Positions 1-6,514 are shown, numbered from the stretch's first letter. The stretch is 8,399 nt of DNA from Auritidibacter sp. Marseille-P8566 (GCA_943325595.2 CALPQA020000061.1:1-8399), one strand, 5' to 3'. Numbers and translations: made by a program. The notes: generated by a model not told the origin, from the sequence alone.

Positions 1-285
1 AAATTAGACGAATGGGATGATGAAGGAAGTTCGCCAACACAAGGTCAAGCCGAATTTATTATTGCAAAACACAGAAATGGTAGCTTAGAAAACGTACGAT
101 TGAAATTTGTTGGAAACCTAGGTAAATTTGAAAATTTAGAAACCTATGGAGGAAGTTACGACGATTTACCTTCAAAGATGAATCACGATGACAATCCATT
201 TCAAACAAAAAATCTTCCTTCTGCCAACGAGGCTTTTGGTAGTAATCTAAATAATTTTGATGACGATAGCGATGTTCCTTTTTAA
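1..285 (+). CDS. dnaB: Replicative DNA helicase DnaB, C-terminal fragment (5' end outside window)
   Basis: The reading frame is open from the first base and encodes 94 residues before TAA. The stretch AEFIIAKHRNG (residues 18-28) followed by a basic/hydrophobic strand (VRLKFVGNLGKFENL) matches the last conserved part of the RecA-like domain of DnaB, where E. coli has AEIIVGKQRNG and then LRLTF. DnaB is the hexameric 5'-3' helicase that unwinds the chromosome ahead of the replisome. After the core comes a tail of roughly 45 residues, polar and rich in Asn and Asp, which is longer than the short E. coli tail. It contains DDNPF (187-201) and ends in FDDDSDVPF (256-282), resembling the acidic tip of single-strand binding protein. 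A hairpin terminator follows. The identification rests on a short fragment, but the motif is characteristic. I see no sign of damage. Confidence 0.9.
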   Translation, partial: KLDEWDDEGSSPTQGQAEFIIAKHRNGSLENVRLKFVGNLGKFENLETYGGSYDDLPSKMNHDDNPFQTKNLPSANEAFGSNLNNFDDDSDVPF

Positions 286-316
286 AAGGCAATCGCATTT
301 TGTACATTGACTTCAT

Positions 317-347
317 AACCTGCTAGGAAATCTTAGTAGGTTTTTTT
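317..347 (+). terminator. Rho-independent terminator of dnaB
   Basis: A 9-bp stem (317-325 with 334-342, containing one G-U pair) encloses an 8-nt loop and runs into a T tract at 341-347. It lies about 30 nt after the dnaB stop codon and before the mlaE promoter, so it probably separates the two transcription units. Confidence 0.8.
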
Positions 348-391
348 ATTTTTCATTTGAAAAAAGACTTCCTAATTAAGGAGAATTATCG

Positions 392-399
392 TATATTTG
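392..399 (+). promoter_or_regulatory. Putative Bacteroidota -7 promoter element (TATATTTG) for mlaEFD
   Basis: TATATTTG fits the Bacteroidota housekeeping -7 consensus TAnnTTTG exactly. It sits between the dnaB terminator and mlaE, 37 nt before the mlaE ATG. A -33 TTG is not clear: TTC at 369-371 has the right spacing (20 nt) but only partial match. The rest of the 150-base gap between dnaB and mlaE shows no ORF or further structure. Confidence 0.55.
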
Positions 400-436
400 A
401 GTATCCCAGCTCGATTAAAATTAATTCGCCACCATT

Positions 437-1219
437 ATGAATAGCTTAACAAATATAATCGCTGTTTTCAAAGTCTTTTTATCCGAGGTCGGTGAACTCT
501 CTTATTTTGCCAGTCGCTTTTTTAAAGAAGCCTTCAAAAGACCTTTCGAATTTAAAGAGTTTTTGCACCAGTGTTTCAACATGGGAAACCGATCCCTGTT
601 GTTAGTAGCTGTAACAGGCTTCATCATCGGATTGGTATTTACTTTACAATCCAGACCCACACTTCAAGAATTTGGCGCTGTCTCCTGGATGCCTTCGATG
701 GTAAGTATTTCTATCATACGCGAGATTGGTCCCATAATAACCGCTTTAATTTGCGCAGGAAGAATTGGCTCAGGCATTGGCGCTGAACTAGGTTCTATGC
801 GTGTTACAGAACAAATAGACGCCATGGAGGTATCAGGTACTAATCCTTTCAAATACCTTGTTGTAACACGAATTTTAGCCACAACTTTAATGATTCCAAT
901 ATTAGTCTTCTTTGGTGATGCAATTGCGATTTATGGCTCTGCAATGGTAGAAAATATCAAAGGAAACGTCTCCTACTTACTTTACTTCAACCAAGTTTTT
1001 AATAGTTTAGAATTTAGCGATCTAATTCCCACCACAATCAAAACCTTCTTTTTTGGATTCGCTATTGGATTAGTGGGTTGTTATAAAGGATATACTTGTA
1101 AAAAAGGAACTGCAGGCGTTGGACTTGCAGCAAATTCAGCCGTTGTTTTTACCTCAATGTTGCTTTTTATTATAGATTTCATTGCCGTATTTGTCACTAA
1201 TATTTTTTATGATTTATAG
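437..1219 (+). CDS. mlaE: MlaE-type lipid ABC transporter permease
   Basis: This 260-residue protein is an integral inner-membrane permease of the MlaE/YrbE family, the usual family length. The diagnostic segment is REIGPIITALICAGRIGSG at residues 95-113, continuing into AELGSMRVTEQIDAMEV (116-132), the nearly invariant family signature containing the coupling region that contacts the ATPase. Hydrophobic spans fall at about 52-72, 86-108, 143-168, 200-216 and 236-258. Known homologues form a dimer that, with MlaF ATPase and an MlaD hexamer, moves phospholipids between the inner and outer membranes to maintain outer-membrane asymmetry. The ATG at 437 is the only sensible start and lacks a Shine-Dalgarno sequence, as is usual in Bacteroidota. 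It is the first gene of a three-gene operon: mlaF starts 2 nt after its stop. The E. coli order is F-E-D-C-B; here the permease comes first. Confidence 0.95.
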   Translation: MNSLTNIIAVFKVFLSEVGELSYFASRFFKEAFKRPFEFKEFLHQCFNMGNRSLLLVAVTGFIIGLVFTLQSRPTLQEFGAVSWMPSMVSISIIREIGPIITALICAGRIGSGIGAELGSMRVTEQIDAMEVSGTNPFKYLVVTRILATTLMIPILVFFGDAIAIYGSAMVENIKGNVSYLLYFNQVFNSLEFSDLIPTTIKTFFFGFAIGLVGCYKGYTCKKGTAGVGLAANSAVVFTSMLLFIIDFIAVFVTNIFYDL

Positions 1220-1221
1220 TT

Positions 1222-1977
1222 ATGAAGCAAACCGAAACTAATTCTTTAAATCCAGTAATTGAAATTAGCGACCTCCGCAAAGGTTATGGGGAAAATTCTG
1301 TGCTAAATGGTTTCAATATGAAATTATTTGAAGGAGAAAATCTAGTCATAATGGGAAAATCAGGATGTGGAAAATCGGTAATGATAAAATGCCTGATAGG
1401 TCTAGAAGAAGCTGATAGTGGCACCATAATGGTAATGGGTAAAAACATAGGAGAATTAAAACACGAAGAATTAGACGAACTACGAACTGAAATTGGTTTC
1501 CTATTTCAAGGAAGTGCTCTATATGATTCCATGTCTGTGCGAGAAAATTTAGAATTTCCACTACGAAGACACACTAAAAAATTTGGTTTTTTAAAAGATA
1601 CTACCCCATTAGTAATGGAAGCCTTAGAAAATGTAGGCTTGGCACATGCCATTAATTTAATGCCCAGTGAACTTTCAGGTGGAATGAAACGTCGAATTGC
1701 ATTGGCAAGAACATTGATTCTTCAACCTAAAATAATACTTTACGATGAGCCTACAACTGGTTTAGATCCAATAACTTCGAAGGAAATTATTGTTTTAATG
1801 ATGTCTATCCAAAAAAAATACAACACCTCATCAATAATAATTACGCACGACGTAGATTGTGCCAGAGTGATATCTAATAGAATGATTTTATTAGTAGATG
1901 GAATAAATTATATCGAAGGAACTTTTGAGGAATTGTCAGTATCAACAGACCCAAAAGTTCGCGCTTTCTTTAAATAA
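1222..1977 (+). CDS. mlaF: MlaF-type lipid ABC transporter ATP-binding protein
   Basis: The 251-residue protein has the complete ABC ATPase motif set in order. Walker A is GKSGCGKS at 45-52, the Q-loop glutamine is Q96 in IGFLFQGSALYDSMSVRENL, the signature LSGGM is at 151-155, and Walker B IILYDEP is at 171-177 with catalytic E176. The D-loop (GLDP) follows and the switch histidine is H209. The FLFQGSALYDSM and SGGMKRR segments are typical of the MlaF branch rather than of generic importers. It would sit on the cytoplasmic face bound to MlaE and hydrolyse ATP to drive lipid transfer. Its start lies 2 nt after the mlaE stop, which suggests translational coupling, and mlaD follows after 9 nt. 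No separate STAS-domain MlaB gene is present in the operon; in E. coli MlaB is needed to stabilise MlaF. Confidence 0.95.
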   Translation: MKQTETNSLNPVIEISDLRKGYGENSVLNGFNMKLFEGENLVIMGKSGCGKSVMIKCLIGLEEADSGTIMVMGKNIGELKHEELDELRTEIGFLFQGSALYDSMSVRENLEFPLRRHTKKFGFLKDTTPLVMEALENVGLAHAINLMPSELSGGMKRRIALARTLILQPKIILYDEPTTGLDPITSKEIIVLMMSIQKKYNTSSIIITHDVDCARVISNRMILLVDGINYIEGTFEELSVSTDPKVRAFFK

Positions 1978-1986
1978 ATAATAAAA

Positions 1987-2964
1987 ATGGAAAAATCAGC
2001 AACGCAGAAAGTTCGACTCGGAGTTTTCGTCATCATTGGATTACTTTTATTTGTACTCGCCATTTATTTCATTGGCGAAAAACAGAAAATGTTTGGAGAA
2101 ACAAGACAATTAAGTGCTATTTTCAATAACGTCAGTGGACTACAATTGGGGAACAATGTTCGGTATTCTGGTATTAATGTTGGAACCGTTCGAGAAATTA
2201 TTATGATTAACGACACTACAATTCGGGTAGATATGATTATTGATAAGGAAGTTTTTAAACACATTAAAAAAAATGCTGTTGCCACTATTGGTTCCGATGG
2301 ATTGGTTGGAAATATGATTATCAACATTGTCCCGGGAAAAAAATCAAGTCAAGTTGTACAATCTAAAGATATTATTCTTTCGGTAAATAAAATTCGAACG
2401 GATGATATTTTGAATACCTTGAATATTACCAATAAAAATGCAGCATTGTTGACAATTGACCTTCTCAAAATAACCAAAGAAATTAAAGATGGTAAAGGAA
2501 CCGTTGGCCTTTTAATTAACGATACCGTAATGGGAAGCGACTTAAAAAAAACAATGCAGAATTTAAAATTAACCAGTGAAGGTACCGCAGAGTCAGTTGC
2601 GAAATTAAATGGAATGATTGCTGATTTAAATAACAAAAATAGTGTTGTGGGAGTTTTAAAAGATACTGCTGTCGCAAATAAAATAAAAACAATTGTGGGC
2701 AATTTAAATCGTTCTAGCAATGAAATTAATAAAGTAGTTACCAATTTAAATGCAACTATTTTAAATGTAAAAGACGGAAAAGGCGTTATCAATTATTTAT
2801 CAAATGACCCTAAATTAGTAACGAAAATTGACTCTACAATGACAAATGTCAAGGCAGCAAGTTTTCGTTTGAACGAAAATTTAGAAGCTCTAAAACACAA
2901 TTTTTTCTTCCGAGGCTATTTTAAAAAACAGGAAAAAGCAAAATTAAAAGCACAAAAAAAATAA
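1987..2964 (+). CDS. mlaD: MlaD-type MCE-domain lipid-binding protein with long repeat-bearing C-terminus
   Basis: The 325-residue protein begins with KVRLGVFVIIGLLLF and a single membrane anchor (about residues 9-29). An MCE domain follows at roughly 38-117, recognisable from FNNVSGLQLGNNVRYSGINV (46-65), VGTVREI, and IGSDGLVGNMIINIVPG (101-117). MCE proteins assemble as hexameric rings anchored in the inner membrane and guide lipid across the periplasm. This protein is much longer than E. coli MlaD (183 residues). The extra part (about 120-325) is rich in Lys and Asn, predicted largely helical, and contains three related units near 166-199, 214-247 and 261-294. It ends with a basic KKQEKAKLKAQKK tail after FFFRGYFKK. 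It is the last gene of the operon, and its stop lies 1 nt from the convergent cysteine desulfurase stop. The family call is firm; the role of the extension is inference. Confidence 0.93.
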   Translation: MEKSATQKVRLGVFVIIGLLLFVLAIYFIGEKQKMFGETRQLSAIFNNVSGLQLGNNVRYSGINVGTVREIIMINDTTIRVDMIIDKEVFKHIKKNAVATIGSDGLVGNMIINIVPGKKSSQVVQSKDIILSVNKIRTDDILNTLNITNKNAALLTIDLLKITKEIKDGKGTVGLLINDTVMGSDLKKTMQNLKLTSEGTAESVAKLNGMIADLNNKNSVVGVLKDTAVANKIKTIVGNLNRSSNEINKVVTNLNATILNVKDGKGVINYLSNDPKLVTKIDSTMTNVKAASFRLNENLEALKHNFFFRGYFKKQEKAKLKAQKK

Positions 2965-2965
2965 T

Positions 2966-4090
2966 TTAAATACCTTTTAAACCTTTAATTAATAAATCTA
3001 CATCTTCTTTTTCATTGTAATGGCTGAAAGAAATGCGTACACTTGGCTTTTTCAAATCTTCAGAAGAAAGAAACTCCGCCAAAACGTGAGAAGGTCTGCT
3101 ACTCCCCGACTGGCAAGCACTACCTCGAGAAACAGCTATTCCCTTGATATCTAAACCGAAAAGTATCATTGCGGTTTTGTCTTCCGAAAAAGGCAAGTTT
3201 ATGTTTAATATGTTGTAAAATCCATCGGCCGAACCGTTAATTTGGAATTCTGGAAATTCTAATTCCAATTGCTGGATTAAATAGTGTTTCAATTCCGTAA
3301 TTTTATTTCTTTCTGCGTCCAAATTATCCAAAGAAAGCGACATAGCCTTAGCCATACCGGCAATTTGGTGTACAGCTTCTGTTCCAGGACGCAAGCCTTT
3401 TTCTTGTTCTCCACCAAAAATTTGAGGCTGTAACCCATTATTTTTTCTAACAAAAACAAAACCAATGCCCTTGGGACCATGAAATTTATGGGCACTAGCA
3501 ACAATAAAATCTACTGATAAAGCCTGTAAATCAATTGGTGTTTTCGCTACTGATTGTACGGTATCCGAATGAAACAAGACGCTATTTTGGTGGCAAATTC
3601 TACTAATTAACTCCATTTCTAAAACGGTTCCGATTTCGTTATTCACGTGCATCAAACTAACTAATGTTTTTATATCTTGTGAAAGCAAATCAACCAAGTC
3701 AGTTTTGTCGATTTCACCATTTGCCTTGAGCGAAACAAAGTCTACTTGAATTCCAAATTCCTTTTGCAAAGCTTCAATAGTGTGTAAAACTGCGTGATGC
3801 TCTATTTTAGTTGTAATAATTCGTTTTATTTTCAAATCTTTCACACAAGAACGAAGAACCAAGTTATTGGATTCTGTACCCCCTGAAGTAAAAACAATTT
3901 CTTGTGCATTGCAGTTTAGATTTTTAGCAATAGCCTTTCTGGAAAGCTCTACAATACTTTTTGCATTGCGACCAAAACTATGCGTTGAAGAAGGATTTCC
4001 ATAATCCTCGACCATAATTTTAGTCATTTCCTGAATTACTTCTGGACGAATTTGGGTAGTTGATGCGTTATCTAGATAAACTTTTTTCAT
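2966..4090 (-). CDS. Cysteine desulfurase, IscS/NifS class (group I)
   Basis: This 374-residue PLP enzyme would remove sulfur from L-cysteine to give alanine and an enzyme-bound persulfide, supplying Fe-S cluster assembly or tRNA thiolation in the cytoplasm. All key residues are visible. YLDNAST is near the N-terminus, SGGTESNN at 69-76 binds the cofactor phosphate, H98 is in EHH, and HSDTVQ at 174-179 contains the ring-nitrogen Asp176. The Schiff-base lysine is K202 in SAHKFHGPKG. The persulfide-forming C326 sits in SRGSACQSGSSRPSHVL, the long mobile loop of group I enzymes rather than the short SufS form. It is somewhat shorter than E. coli IscS (404). The start is ATG at 4090, 6 nt after the permease stop, so the two are probably cotranscribed. 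No IscU, IscA or regulator gene accompanies it here, so its specific sulfur acceptor cannot be named. Confidence 0.93.
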   Translation of the reverse strand: MKKVYLDNASTTQIRPEVIQEMTKIMVEDYGNPSSTHSFGRNAKSIVELSRKAIAKNLNCNAQEIVFTSGGTESNNLVLRSCVKDLKIKRIITTKIEHHAVLHTIEALQKEFGIQVDFVSLKANGEIDKTDLVDLLSQDIKTLVSLMHVNNEIGTVLEMELISRICHQNSVLFHSDTVQSVAKTPIDLQALSVDFIVASAHKFHGPKGIGFVFVRKNNGLQPQIFGGEQEKGLRPGTEAVHQIAGMAKAMSLSLDNLDAERNKITELKHYLIQQLELEFPEFQINGSADGFYNILNINLPFSEDKTAMILFGLDIKGIAVSRGSACQSGSSRPSHVLAEFLSSEDLKKPSVRISFSHYNEKEDVDLLIKGLKGI

Positions 4091-4096
4091 TTTACA

Positions 4097-5017
4097 TTAT
4101 TTTATACTACTGCAATTGGGTTGCAAAGATTTCGATTTCTTTGCAAAAAGCAATTTTTTATTAAAGATAATAATAGAAAGCGCTATTAAAAAATAAGAAA
4201 GCAATTGAATTGAACTTACATCTTCATTGAAATAAAAAAAAGCAATTAAAAAATTAATTATTGGATTGATATACATCATAATACCAACAGTTGATGAATT
4301 AATGCCTTTAAGTGAATAAAGATTTAAAAATAAAGGAATTATTGTAAATAGGATCACAATTATTGCTAAGCAAATATAAAAAACAGGCTCAGTAGGAATA
4401 TTTCCGCTGTAAAAAGGATAAAAAGGCAAAATAACAATTGCGGTAAAAAGCAACTGAATTGTCAGTATTATAAATTTATCTATTTCACTATTTTTACGTT
4501 GGCTAACCAAATATAAGGCGTAAGTAGTAGCAACAATAAAGCTGTAAAAAATATCTTGAAAATGATTCATTGAAAGTAAAACACAACTAAAAACACTTAT
4601 TAAAACCGCAATCCATTGTGACTTGCTTAGCTTTTCCTTAAGGATTACAAATGCAAAAAAAGTGGTTACTATTGGGCAAATCAAATATGCTAATGATGCC
4701 GCTTTTACATTGACATGATTCACTACATAAATAAACACAAACCAATTCGCAGTTAGCAAAAAACTACCTCCGAGGGTTAGCAAAACAATTCTGCGTTTTT
4801 CTTTTGTTTTCAAACTTGAAAAAAGCAACCAATTGTTCTTTACTTTTTCTCTTCGGAATACCATATTTATTAGCAACATTGCAACAGCACTAATGAAAAC
4901 GCGATAGAATAATATATCCAAAGAAGGGTAATTTTGCAGCGGTCTTAATGCCAAACTAAAAAAGCCCCATATAAAAAAGGCTCCAAAGGCTGCAAAATAA
5001 TAATTGTACGTTTTCAT
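4097..5017 (-). CDS. DMT-superfamily (EamA/RarD-like) permease
   Basis: The protein has 306 residues from ATG at 5017 and about ten hydrophobic spans, arranged as two EamA-like halves. Half one contains NWFVFIYVVNHVNVKAASLA followed by YLICPIVTTFFAFVILKEKL, which is close in pattern to the RarD subgroup (NW.FI.AVN...EASLGYFI.P, then a GE or KE loop). Half two contains SSTVGIMMYINPIINFLIAF and a matching FNEDVS loop. Such proteins export or exchange small metabolites, often amino acids, across the inner membrane; the substrate cannot be read from sequence. A TTG at 5038 would add seven residues, but it lies inside the TATATTTG promoter box (5036-5043), so ATG 5017 is preferred. The gene probably forms an operon with the downstream desulfurase (6-nt gap). 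Its polar Lys/Ser tail is unremarkable. Confidence 0.85.
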   Translation of the reverse strand: MKTYNYYFAAFGAFFIWGFFSLALRPLQNYPSLDILFYRVFISAVAMLLINMVFRREKVKNNWLLFSSLKTKEKRRIVLLTLGGSFLLTANWFVFIYVVNHVNVKAASLAYLICPIVTTFFAFVILKEKLSKSQWIAVLISVFSCVLLSMNHFQDIFYSFIVATTYALYLVSQRKNSEIDKFIILTIQLLFTAIVILPFYPFYSGNIPTEPVFYICLAIIVILFTIIPLFLNLYSLKGINSSTVGIMMYINPIINFLIAFFYFNEDVSSIQLLSYFLIALSIIIFNKKLLFAKKSKSLQPNCSSIK

Positions 5018-5035
5018 AAATAGAATACATTTCTG

Positions 5036-5043
5036 CAAATATA
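5036..5043 (-). promoter_or_regulatory. Putative -7 promoter element (TATATTTG) for the permease-desulfurase operon
   Basis: On the minus strand this reads TATATTTG, an exact TAnnTTTG match, ending 18 nt before the permease ATG. The -33 region about 20 nt upstream is T-rich but has no clean TTG. The box overlaps the alternative TTG start at 5038, which argues against that start. Confidence 0.6.
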
Positions 5044-5152
5044 CTGATTTCCTCTTGCTAAAATTTGAATTCAGTAGAAGCTTTAACTCATTTTAAAACT
5101 AATAAATTCATAAATATACCTTTAAAAGCAATGATTTTAAAAGGTTATGCTT

Positions 5153-5180
5153 TTGAAACAAATTAAATATTCTACTTTTG
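5153..5180 (+). promoter_or_regulatory. Bacteroidota-type promoter (TTG - 17 nt - TACTTTTG) for the lipoprotein gene
   Basis: TTG at 5153-5155 (in a TTTTG context) is separated by 17 nt from TACTTTTG at 5173-5180, which matches TAnnTTTG. It ends 17 nt before the ATG at 5198. This is the best-formed promoter in the window. The region between it and the divergent permease promoter (5044-5152) shows nothing else that I can support. Confidence 0.65.
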
Positions 5181-5197
5181 TTTTAAATATAAAAAAT

Positions 5198-5728
5198 ATG
5201 AAACGATTTATTGGTTTGTTGGTATGCGTACTACTTTTCAACAGTTGCGACGATGGAGATATCAAATTAGACACTTTCAATTTTGATCCCGCTGCTGCAA
5301 TAAACGATTGTGATGTAAATAACGGATTGTTTTTCAAAGTAAAAAATAACGAAGCATTAATTTTAAAAACGCCAATTTCAACTTTCGCAAATGTAGTTAC
5401 AGCGGCAAATACACCACGAACACTATTGATAAGTAGCAGCAATCAGGTGGTTTACCGTCTTTTTAATTCAATTATAAGCAGCGCGTATTTTTGTTCTTCT
5501 TTTCCGCCTGCAAGCCCTACTGTTGAAGACGAATGGAACGCTGCTTATGGAGTAACTGGCACAAGCGGTCTAATTGAAGTAACAACAACAGCAATTCTAA
5601 ACCCCACAACTCAGGCGGTAACAGGTTATAATCACTATGTGGTTTTCAAAAACATTACTTTTTCAAATGGCACGAATTCCTTTACGTATGCTTCGTATAT
5701 TTTCGGAAATTTTGTAACTACTATTTAG
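5198..5728 (+). CDS. Predicted lipoprotein of unknown function, possibly surface-exposed
   Basis: The 176-residue protein starts with a short basic n-region (MKRF), a hydrophobic core and a lipobox-like LFNSC with lipidated Cys17, so it should be processed by signal peptidase II. The residues after the cysteine, DDGD, resemble the acidic lipoprotein export signals described in Flavobacterium, Capnocytophaga and Bacteroides (SDDFE or K-D/E-rich types) that send lipoproteins to the cell surface. The mature part is rich in Thr, Ser, Asn and aromatic residues with likely beta strands, and has two further cysteines (38 and 99) that could form a disulfide. I recognise no domain. The open frame extends back to an ATG at 5147, but that 17-residue extension would sit in front of the signal peptide and lies across the promoter, so ATG 5198 is chosen. 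It is monocistronic, bounded by its own promoter and a strong terminator. Confidence 0.8.
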   Translation: MKRFIGLLVCVLLFNSCDDGDIKLDTFNFDPAAAINDCDVNNGLFFKVKNNEALILKTPISTFANVVTAANTPRTLLISSSNQVVYRLFNSIISSAYFCSSFPPASPTVEDEWNAAYGVTGTSGLIEVTTTAILNPTTQAVTGYNHYVVFKNITFSNGTNSFTYASYIFGNFVTTI

Positions 5729-5745
5729 AAAACATTTAAACAATA

Positions 5746-5789
5746 TAAAAACGCCACTTTGAATTAATTTTCAAAGTGGCGTTTTTTTT
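5746..5789. terminator. Bidirectional terminator between the lipoprotein and Smr genes
   Basis: Bases 5747-5763 pair perfectly with 5770-5786, giving a 17-bp stem with a GC-rich CGCCAC centre and a 6-nt loop. It is followed by eight Ts on the plus strand (5782-5789) and preceded by five As, which give a U tract on the minus strand. It ends both the lipoprotein transcript and the convergent Smr transcript; the Smr stop codon (5788-5790) overlaps the T tract. Confidence 0.92.
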
Positions 5790-6342
5790 ACTTCGTGTTT
5801 TGCCTAATAAAAACTTCGGTAGCACCCATGCCGTATCGCTGGTAATTGCCTTCACGGAAATCTATTGAATCGTATCTTCCCAATAAAAAATCAAGCTCTG
5901 CTTTGAGAATTCCTTCACCAACACCGTGGATAAAAACTATTTTTGGGATTCGATTTCTTATGGCAAATTCTATATGTCGTTTAGCTGTATCCGTTTGTAA
6001 TGTAAGAATGTCATAGTTGCTCATTCCTTTAAAACTTGGCACCAATTTTTCGATATGCAAATCGAATTCTGGAGCAGGAATTTCATACTTCGCCTTCTTG
6101 TCTTTTACAAAACTTCTTGCTTTTGGCTCCTCTTTTTCCTTTTTAATTTGGTTTGAATTAAAACTTCCGATACTTTTACTTAAATCATTGGTATCGTTTA
6201 TTTTAATTAACTCTTTGACAAAATATGTCATCACAAATCCGTCCTCTGTTTCAATAGAAACTTCATTGTTTTGAACCGAAAGTACCACGCCATTTATAGC
6301 ATCATCCAGAACCGAAACCTTATCTCCTTTATTGAATATCAT
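5788..6342 (-). CDS. Smr-domain protein with N-terminal SH3-like segment
   Basis: This is a 184-residue predicted cytoplasmic protein. Residues about 92-180 form a Smr (small MutS-related) domain with its three hallmark segments: DLHIEKL at 94-100, IHGVGEG at 138-144 with the conserved His-Gly-x-Gly, and YGMGATEV at 170-177. Smr domains are nucleic-acid binding or nicking modules; they occur at the end of MutS2 and as stand-alone proteins acting on DNA structures or stalled ribosomes. The N-terminal 50 residues (FNKGDKVSVLDD, NGVVLSV, VSIETEDGF) look like a small KOW/SH3-like beta barrel, joined by a charged Lys/Glu-rich linker (about 60-88). It lacks the MutS ATPase. The ATG overlaps the upstream 61-residue gene by 14 nt, which suggests translational coupling. 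I infer nucleic-acid or RNA quality-control function; the substrate is unknown. Confidence 0.85.
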   Translation of the reverse strand: MIFNKGDKVSVLDDAINGVVLSVQNNEVSIETEDGFVMTYFVKELIKINDTNDLSKSIGSFNSNQIKKEKEEPKARSFVKDKKAKYEIPAPEFDLHIEKLVPSFKGMSNYDILTLQTDTAKRHIEFAIRNRIPKIVFIHGVGEGILKAELDFLLGRYDSIDFREGNYQRYGMGATEVFIRQNTK

Positions 6343-6514
6343 CCTCTTCTTTTTCTTGATTTTTACTTGGTGTTCTAGCGCTCAATTTCATCATTCCGAG
6401 CATAAAAACTACAATCGCAATTACAGAAATATACACGTTTTTTTTCTCCAAACTTTGTTCATAGAATGCAACCAAAATTGCAATTACCATAATTGGAATT
6501 AATAATTTTTTCAT
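6329..6514 (-). CDS. Small two-helix membrane protein of unknown function
   Basis: The 61-residue protein has two hydrophobic spans, at about 3-18 and 27-44, with a short charged loop (EQSLEKK) between them. Its tail is hydrophilic and acidic (KNQEKEEDDIQ). There is no lipobox or cysteine. I recognise no named family. Its reality is supported by a promoter-like TACTTTTG box 20 nt upstream of the ATG, by its codon usage being similar to its neighbours, and by the 14-nt overlap of its end with the Smr gene start, which indicates one transcript and probably coupled translation. By the positive-inside rule and short loop it is probably a hairpin in the inner membrane with both ends in the cytoplasm. 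A role is not inferable beyond its link to the Smr gene. Confidence 0.75.
   Translation of the reverse strand: MKKLLIPIMVIAILVAFYEQSLEKKNVYISVIAIVVFMLGMMKLSARTPSKNQEKEEDDIQ

Noticed and set aside
59..316. 85-residue minus-strand open frame across the dnaB end
   Set aside because: It is antisense to the conserved DnaB C-terminus, has no family resemblance and its start overlaps the region just before the dnaB terminator.
426..439. GCCACCATTATG before mlaE resembles a eukaryotic Kozak sequence
   Set aside because: The genes are clearly bacterial, so the resemblance is coincidence.
2349..2792. 147-residue minus-strand open frame opposite mlaD
   Set aside because: It is a low-complexity hydrophobic translation (runs of Phe, Ile, Leu, Val) that mirrors the Lys/Asn-rich mlaD sequence. 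It has no promoter and lies wholly inside a conserved gene.
5018..5038. TTG start adding seven residues to the permease
   Set aside because: The TTG is part of the TATATTTG promoter box, and ATG 5017 immediately precedes the family-like N-terminus.
5147..5197. Upstream ATG extending the lipoprotein by 17 residues
   Set aside because: The extension would precede a complete signal peptide and overlaps the -33 and -7 promoter boxes at 5153-5180.
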